This document shows, one piece after another, positions 58,880 through 64,000 of a stretch of 64,000 bases of DNA. The position numbers and the translations under genes are program-made. The notes below the pieces were generated by a model. It did not search any database and was not told where the DNA came from. It saw only the letters and a program-made list of their open reading frames with translations. The DNA is from Ilex aquifolium (Eukaryota > Streptophyta > Magnoliopsida > Aquifoliales > Aquifoliaceae): NCBI GenBank assembly GCA_951799425.1, contig OX637398.1:22578270-22642269 (forward strand). The letters are read 5' to 3'. Numbering within the stretch: the first letter of the stretch is position 1; each line of letters opens with the position of its first letter.

Positions 58880-60455
58880 TGATGTGGTCTTTGTCTCTGG
58901 GAATTGGGAGTATGCTACTGACACCACTCCTTCCTATCGATGCCCATATGAAGAAGGCGCACCAGGTGATCGTAGTTTTTACTTCACTTCTTGTTTTCCT
59001 TTTTTAGCAATTTTGCTCAGATTGTTTTATTTTTTGAAGGTGAGACTGTGAAGGGAAGGATCTCTGACTGAGCTGTCAAGATGGAAGAGCTGAAGAGAGT
59101 GTGGGAGTATAATAATTCTCTCTTTTGTCGTGCTGCCCATACACTACTCGGCTACACCCCTACCTACATGTCTTTTATCGTCATTCCTCCCCGACCCAAC
59201 GCTGCTCTTGCCGAAGACCGCCAAGCAATCCAATCGGCTCAGGACTAGACTCCCCGTCCCCGCAAAAGATCTTTGCTTGCCTCTTCTAGAAGAAATAGGA
59301 CGGTCAAGAACTTTCTTGATTTTTTATCAACTGTTGAACCAACTGCCTCCGCCGAACCAACTATGCCAATTGGTCCTTCTGTTCCTTCTATCCCTGAACT
59401 TGAAGAGGAACTTGCTCCTGAAATACCTACTAAAATTACACCTCCCGAACCGAACAAAATGGTTCTACAAGACGATGAACTAATTGATTTGGTTCGGGCC
59501 ACTAATTCTTCTATTCCTGCTGAGTTCGATCCTCCGATTTCTATTCATTCGCTCGAAGACCATCATGATTCGGTTCTTGAACTTTTCGAGGACCCTGCCA
59601 CCAAGAAACACAAAATTGCGGAGTTTGAAACAACGTCTTCCACCATACCCTCTTTTCTGACATGTTCTCAAAGCAAAAAGGAAAGAGACTATGGTCTTTT
59701 CTGACCTGTTCTCAAAGAAAAAAAGAGAGATTATGGTGTAGGACTTTGCTGCTGAAGATTTTAATGTCGCCGTAGGGATTGCTAGGGGGTAATTCTTCCT
59801 CGAGACTTAGTGACAAATGAGGCTTTGTCTGATGACGAAATTACTCGCCAAGCAATTCAATAAATGGTTCTAGTACTTCTCCTCTTCCCTTTATCTTCAT
59901 TGTTAGGAAGTAATCTTGTCCAAACTTCTCATTTTTTCTTTTAATTTGTAGGGGCTTCAAAAATTTCATGTGGGGGCAAGGATAGCGAGAAAAAATAAAG
60001 CCATGAAGGACGCTATTCATGCCCGAGCCACTGCTTTAGCTAAGAAGGAATCTATGGATGAAGAATATGCCAAGCTCTGTGAGGAAGTCTCGGTTCTACA
60101 GGCTCAAATGCTTAGCCTGAACGGAGCGAACAAGAAGCTTTCAGCAGAACTTGAGCAGTTGAAAGATTCTGAACATGAAGCAAATGTGGAGTTTTCCCAA
60201 GTCTAGCTTTATCACGCCAGCCTTTTGGAGGAGTTTGATAATTTTAAGGCTGAGGCTAAGGATTGAGAGGACTCTGCATACGATTAGGGAATGGAGAAGG
60301 CAGAGAATGATTTAGCTCTGCAGATTCCACTGTTGGAGAAGGCTTTCTTCAACAAGGGTTGGCATACCGCCCTGACTGCTGCTGGAGTTCCTCAGTCTTC
60401 AGAGCTTTATTCTCGCCACTCTCTTCCTAGCTCCTCCCAGCCCCCATCTACCTGA
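58880..60455 (+). pseudogene. Antisense additional ORF of the Retand-type element
   Basis: The + strand holds a stretch near 59080-59200 (MEELKRVWEYNNSLFCR), a proline- and acid-rich middle (59270-59700, with a basic cluster TKKHKIAEF), and a coiled-coil-like part (59970-60200, KLCEEVSVLQAQMLSLNGAN). A final hydrophilic tail ends near 60455. This matches the plan of gypsy-type transposon proteins (Transposase_28-like) carried as antisense ORFs by Tat elements, from family knowledge and not searched. Splicing may be used by such ORFs. It runs opposite to pol. It is a fossil with several breaks, and its N-terminus is cut by the junction. Confidence 0.6.
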
Positions 60456-60599
60456 AAACACTTAGACAATTTCTGAACTTTTTGATGTATAGGCTTGAAA
60501 AAAATTTTGGAATGTTGTTGTAATTTTTTGAAGTAAAATGAAAGTTTCATTTCCTGACTCTCTGTGTTTTTACTTCTTCCTCGATTTTTGGTGATTTGT

Positions 60600-61320
60600 T
60601 CGAAGATAAAGGATTGCTCAAGTCCTTGTGGCCTCTACTCGGCCTTTCTTTACTTGGTCCTATCATAAGGACTTATTGTACTTAGAAGAATTTTAAGTTT
60701 TAGAAGTTATGGCCTAGCTCGGCGCTTCTTCAAAAAGCTCAGTCCCTACATTGGGACCTTCAAATATTTAGAAAAAATCTTGGACTCTTGAAGTTATGGC
60801 CCTTGCTCGACCTTCTTCAACGAGCTCGATTTCTCCATAGGGGCCTTTAAATACTTAGTAAAATTTATGGCCCTTGCTCGGCCTTCTTTAATGAGTTCGG
60901 TCCCTCCATAGGGATCTTTAAACATAGAAAAAAAATTTGACACTTGAAGTTATGGCTGTTGCTCGGCCTTCTTGAAAGAGCTTCATCCCTCCATAGGGAC
61001 TTTTAAATACTTAAAAAAAAATAAAAAATTATGGCCCTTGCTTGACCTTCCTCAATGAACTTGGTCTCTCCATAGGGACCTTTAAATACTTAGAAAAAAT
61101 TTTGACTCTTGAAGTTATGGTCGTTGCTTGGCCTTCTTCAAAGAGCTCGGTCCCTCCATAGGGACTTTTAAATACTTAAAAAAAATTGAAGTTATGGCCC
61201 GTGCTCGGCCTTCCTCAATGAGCTTGGTCCCTCCATAGGGACTTCTAAATACTTAGAAAAATTTTTGAATCTTGAAGTTATGGTCGTTGCTCGGCCTTCT
61301 TCAAAGAACTCGGTCATCAG
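60600..61320. repeat. Tandem array of about 85-105-bp units
   Basis: Eight or nine diverged units contain GAAGTTATGGCCCTTGCTCG, CTTCTTCAA.GAGCTCGGTC and CCTCCATAGGGACTTTTAAA. The T/A-rich spacer after AATACTTAG varies in length, and one unit is shortened. It lies between the antisense ORF and the end of pol. Confidence 0.9.
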
Positions 61321-61750
61321 GTGGAGTTAGGCTCTGGCCCCTTGGGCGTTTTCAGAGACTACTTCTTCCCCGCACCGACCTGCTGATCTAATTGGGCTCA
61401 AATCTATCCCTAATCAGCTTACATCGGCATGCCTAGCTAAGGGCCTGGATTCGATCGGGTGGTTGTGCCTGATTTAAGTTTATACTTCTATCAGTATTTT
61501 TTGCCTCCTTACCTTAGCAGTAGGACGTATGCGGTAAATGAAAGCCGAAAGATGTCTCTCAAGAACTATAAGAACTTTTATTCATACTATTATCAGTATA
61601 TCGCAAAGAAATTTCTAATCGTGAATCACTTGTTGAATTTTTCAGATAAGGGGCCCCCTTATGTTCTCGAAGGCACTTCGGAGTTTTATTTTCAAAAAGG
61701 TACTTTTTAGAAATAGAACTTCCTTAGATTGATAGATTTCTAGGGGTGCG
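61321..61750. other. Sequence between the array and pol of the Retand-type element
   Basis: No domain is recognised. A small + strand frame at 61459-61710 has no supporting features. Confidence 0.35.
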
Positions 61751-61779
61751 GTACCATTTTATGGTCCAAAGTCTCAAGT

Positions 61780-63071
61780 TCATAATACCCGCTGCACCCT
61801 ACTTGGGCTACTTTGTACGGCCCCTCTCAATTGGCTCCAAGCTTTCCATGTGCTGGGTTCTTAGCTGATCCCAAAACGCGCCTAAGGACCAAGTCTCCAA
61901 GGGAGAAAGCCCAAGGATTAACCTTCTTGTTGTAAGCTCAGGACATCTACTGTCGATAAGAAGCCATCTGAATTGTTGCTCGATCTCTTTTCTCATCAGC
62001 TAAATCAAGTTCCCAAGCAATGACGTCGTTATTGTTTCCATTGTCCACGAGCTCGATCCTTAAGGTCGGTAATCTAATTTCTAGAGGTATTACTGCCTCC
62101 ATCTCATAGGCTAGTGCGAAGGGGGTTTCCCCAATGGAGCGCCGAGGTGTTGTCCATTACGTCCACAGAACGTTTGGCAGCTCTTCCACCCATTTTCCTT
62201 TCGCGTCTTCCAGCCTCTTCTTAATGCCATCCAGGATCGTCTTATTAGAAATTTATGCTTGCCCATTACTCTGAGGATAAGCAGGGGTTGAGTAGTGGTT
62301 CCGAATTCCGTACTGCTGACAAAAAAATTTGAAGGGACCACTATCGAATTGAGTTTCGTTATCGGACATGAGGGCATTAGGGATTCCGAACCTGGTAATG
62401 ATGCTTTTCCACACGAATTTCTTTGTGTCAGTATCTCTGATGTTTGCTAGGGGTTCAGCTTCCAACCACTTTGTAAAGTAATCGGTTGCAACGAGAAGGA
62501 ATCTCTTATTGTCAGGGGCCCGAGGTAATGGTCCCACAATATCCAGCCCCCATTGTGCAAATAGCCATGAGCTAGCCAATGGAAGTAGTTTCTGGGTAGG
62601 TCTTCTCTGTATGGGTGAGAATTTTTGACATTTCTCACACTTCCTAACAAAATGTTGAGCATTCTTTTGCATGTACGGCCACCAGAACCACTGGGAGATG
62701 GCTCGATGAGCCAAAGATCTTCCACCAATATGAGCGCCACAACTTCCCTCGTGAATATCAGATAAAAAATTAGGGACTAACTTGGGGTGCACACATTTCA
62801 AGTAAGGGCCTCCGATCGAACTTCGGTAGAGCTCATCCTTTGGAGATAACCAAAACCTGGCTGCTTTTAGTTGTAGTTTGTGGGCTTCCTTCTTATCCTT
62901 GGGCAAGTCTCCATTTTTCAAAAAGGCGATGATCCCATCCATCCAGCTTGATTCTAGTTCTCCAGATAATACCTCTTCTGAACTTTCTGAGAGAATGCTC
63001 GGTTCAGGGAAAAATTCAACAGTGATGGTTCTCTCAATTTTCTGATCGATGGCAGAAGCTAATGATGCCAA
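61780..63071 (-). pseudogene. Retand-type integrase region
   Basis: The zinc-binding module is near 62620-62760 (HEGSCGAHIGGRSLAHRAI, then CEKCQKFSPIQ). The core follows with GLDIVGPLPRAPDNKRFLL, the second aspartate in ALMSDNETQFDSG, and the end of the core in TPAYPQSNGQA near 62260-62290. The C-terminal part continues to about 61780. The upstream end (62960-63071) belongs to the linker after the second RNase H. It is a fossil with a few breaks. Confidence 0.87.
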
Positions 63072-63420
63072 GGCGTCTACGTGGGCGTTTTTTGTTCTAC
63101 CAACCTACTGAATTGAATATTCTAGTATTCTACTTAACTCTTTTTCTACAAAAGCATGATATGCTACTATTCTTTCATCCTTTGCCATGTACTCCCCTAT
63201 TATCTGATTTACCACTAGTTGTGAATCAGAAAATATATGGAGCTTCCTTACTCCCAATTCTGTTATGAGCTTTGCTCCTGCTATTAAGGCCTCGTACTCT
63301 GCTTCGTTGTTCGAGGCTTGGAAGTCGAGCCTGATAGCTTTTTCCAGAACACACCCTTATGGACTCTCTAGTATGAGGCAAATGTCTGTTTCTTTCTTAT
63401 TAGAGGATCAGTCTACAAAT
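63040..63420 (-). pseudogene. Second (archaeal-type) RNase H of the Retand-type element
   Basis: Minus-strand translation reads EYEALIAGAKLITELGVRKL, then IFSDSQLVVNQIIGEYMAKD and an end NAHVDALASLASAIDQ. These are the marks of the additional RNase H that Tat-lineage elements carry between the usual RNase H and integrase. It probably replaced or supports the standard RNase H. Broken. Confidence 0.8.
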
Positions 63421-63472
63421 AACCTCCATTTTCCCCTGAGCTCTGGCTTGTCAGCATTGTTCAGCTTGTCAT

Positions 63473-64000
63473 TCAGTCCAGAACTATTCTTAGGTTGGAA
63501 TTCAGTAATAAAATCTGCCACCACCTGCCCTTGATTGCGGTTCTCGATTCAAACACAATGTCGAACTCCCCGAGCTCTACTGCCCACTTAGTGATGCATC
63601 TTGATAGATCAGCCTTCCAAAAAAGAGCTTTCAATGGCTGGTCAATGTGCACTGCGATTTGGTGTGCCTGGAAGTAGTGTCTTAGCTTCCTAGCCGAGCT
63701 TACCAAGGCAAGAGCGAGTTTTTCCAACGGCGTATACCTTGATTCGGCATCCAAGAGCATCTTGCTCATATAATATACGGGGCTTAATTTTGTACGGTCA
63801 TTTCTCATCAGTGCCCCATTCACCGCGTGCTCAGACACGGCTAGGTAGAGGAGTAGGCGTTCCTCAAGCAATGGCGTTGTCAAAATCGGTGAGGAGTCCA
63901 AGTATGCTTTCAGATTTAAAAATGCTTCTTCGTACTCCTGATTCCATAACGCCCCCTTTTTTCCTTTGATTGATTAGAAGAAAGGTCTGCATTTATCCGA
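63473..64000 (-). pseudogene. Retand-type RNase H (standard) and end of reverse transcriptase
   Basis: The minus strand shows LLLYLAVSEHAVNGALMRND, then PVYYMSKMLLDAESRYTPLE, KLALALVSSARKLRHYFQAH and a WAVELGEFDIVFESRTAIKG end. This is the standard RNase H following reverse transcriptase. The polymerase part lies beyond the window end. Confidence 0.85.

Larger units (their letters stand above)
54852..58880 (-). mobile_element. Tekay element D, 5'-truncated
   Basis: The 3' LTR (54852-56128) is at the left, then the reversed polypurine tract TTCTTCCCCCCTT (56129-56141). The pol follows on the minus strand: chromodomain, integrase, RNase H and reverse transcriptase. The homology to the young Tekay element ends near 58872, and the sequence changes to the Retand element. 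Gag, protease and the 5' LTR are missing. It was inserted in the gag of element C; the second TSD copy is lost. It is a fossil with many breaks. Confidence 0.88.
58880..64000 (-). mobile_element. Tat/Retand-type Ty3/gypsy element, partial
   Basis: Minus-strand pol (about 61750 to beyond the window end) carries integrase and two kinds of RNase H. A + strand additional ORF lies in its 3' part (about 58880-60455), and a tandem array is between them. This layout (antisense additional ORF and tandem repeats downstream of pol, plus a second RNase H) is known for the Tat lineage, including Retand and Ogre. The left end is cut at the junction with element D, so no 3' LTR is seen; the 5' side lies outside the window. 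It is a fossil with many breaks. Confidence 0.82.

Overview
This is a transposon-dense piece of a land-plant nuclear genome. I recognise no host gene, no tRNA or rRNA gene and no CRISPR array. The plant call rests on Tekay-type chromovirus, Athila and Tat/Retand Ty3-gypsy retroelements, plant-type Helitrons, hAT and Mutator-like small transposons, and primer sites for plant tRNA-iMet and tRNA-Asp. I cannot place the species.

The layout is a set of nests, many proved by matching target-site duplications (TSDs). (1) 1-22450: an old short Athila-like element F on the + strand. It carries a Tekay-like LTR end (1-1208), a Helitron (1480-2467), a Helitron-like unit (4796-6893) with a Mutator-type MITE inside (5653-6395), and a minus-strand solo LTR (7190-20671, TSD ATTTT). 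A very young 11-kb Tekay element (8627-19602, TSD ATATC) sits in that solo LTR, and its 5' LTR holds an even younger hAT element (9343-10280, TSD GAGGTAGG). (2) 22510-54851: an old minus-strand Athila element C, split at AGGAT by a second minus-strand Athila element (Athila-1, 23792-50975). Athila-1 itself contains a solo LTR (TSD ATAAG), an LTR fragment with palindrome arrays, a short recent Tekay derivative (31368-37777, TSD AATGA) with a 1184-bp-arm inverted repeat, Helitron ends at 38252-39842, and a 1098-bp tandem duplication. (3) 54852-58880: a truncated minus-strand Tekay element D. (4) About 58880-64000: part of a Tat/Retand element with pol on the minus strand, an additional ORF on the opposite strand, and a tandem array between them.

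All coding capacity seen is gag, protease, reverse transcriptase, RNase H, integrase and additional ORFs of retroelements. Only the Tekay element at 8627-19602 is nearly whole; the others are fossils. LTR comparisons by eye give about 0.2% divergence for that element (about 0.1 My at an assumed 1.3e-8 per site per year), about 0.4% for 31368-37777, and about 10% for Athila-1 (a few My). The most interesting non-standard signals are a hairpin just downstream of the TATA box that keeps its fold while its sequence changes among Tekay LTRs, a conserved U5 hairpin, self-complementary motifs clustered in several unrelated LTR families, and the antisense additional ORF plus satellite-like array in the Retand element.
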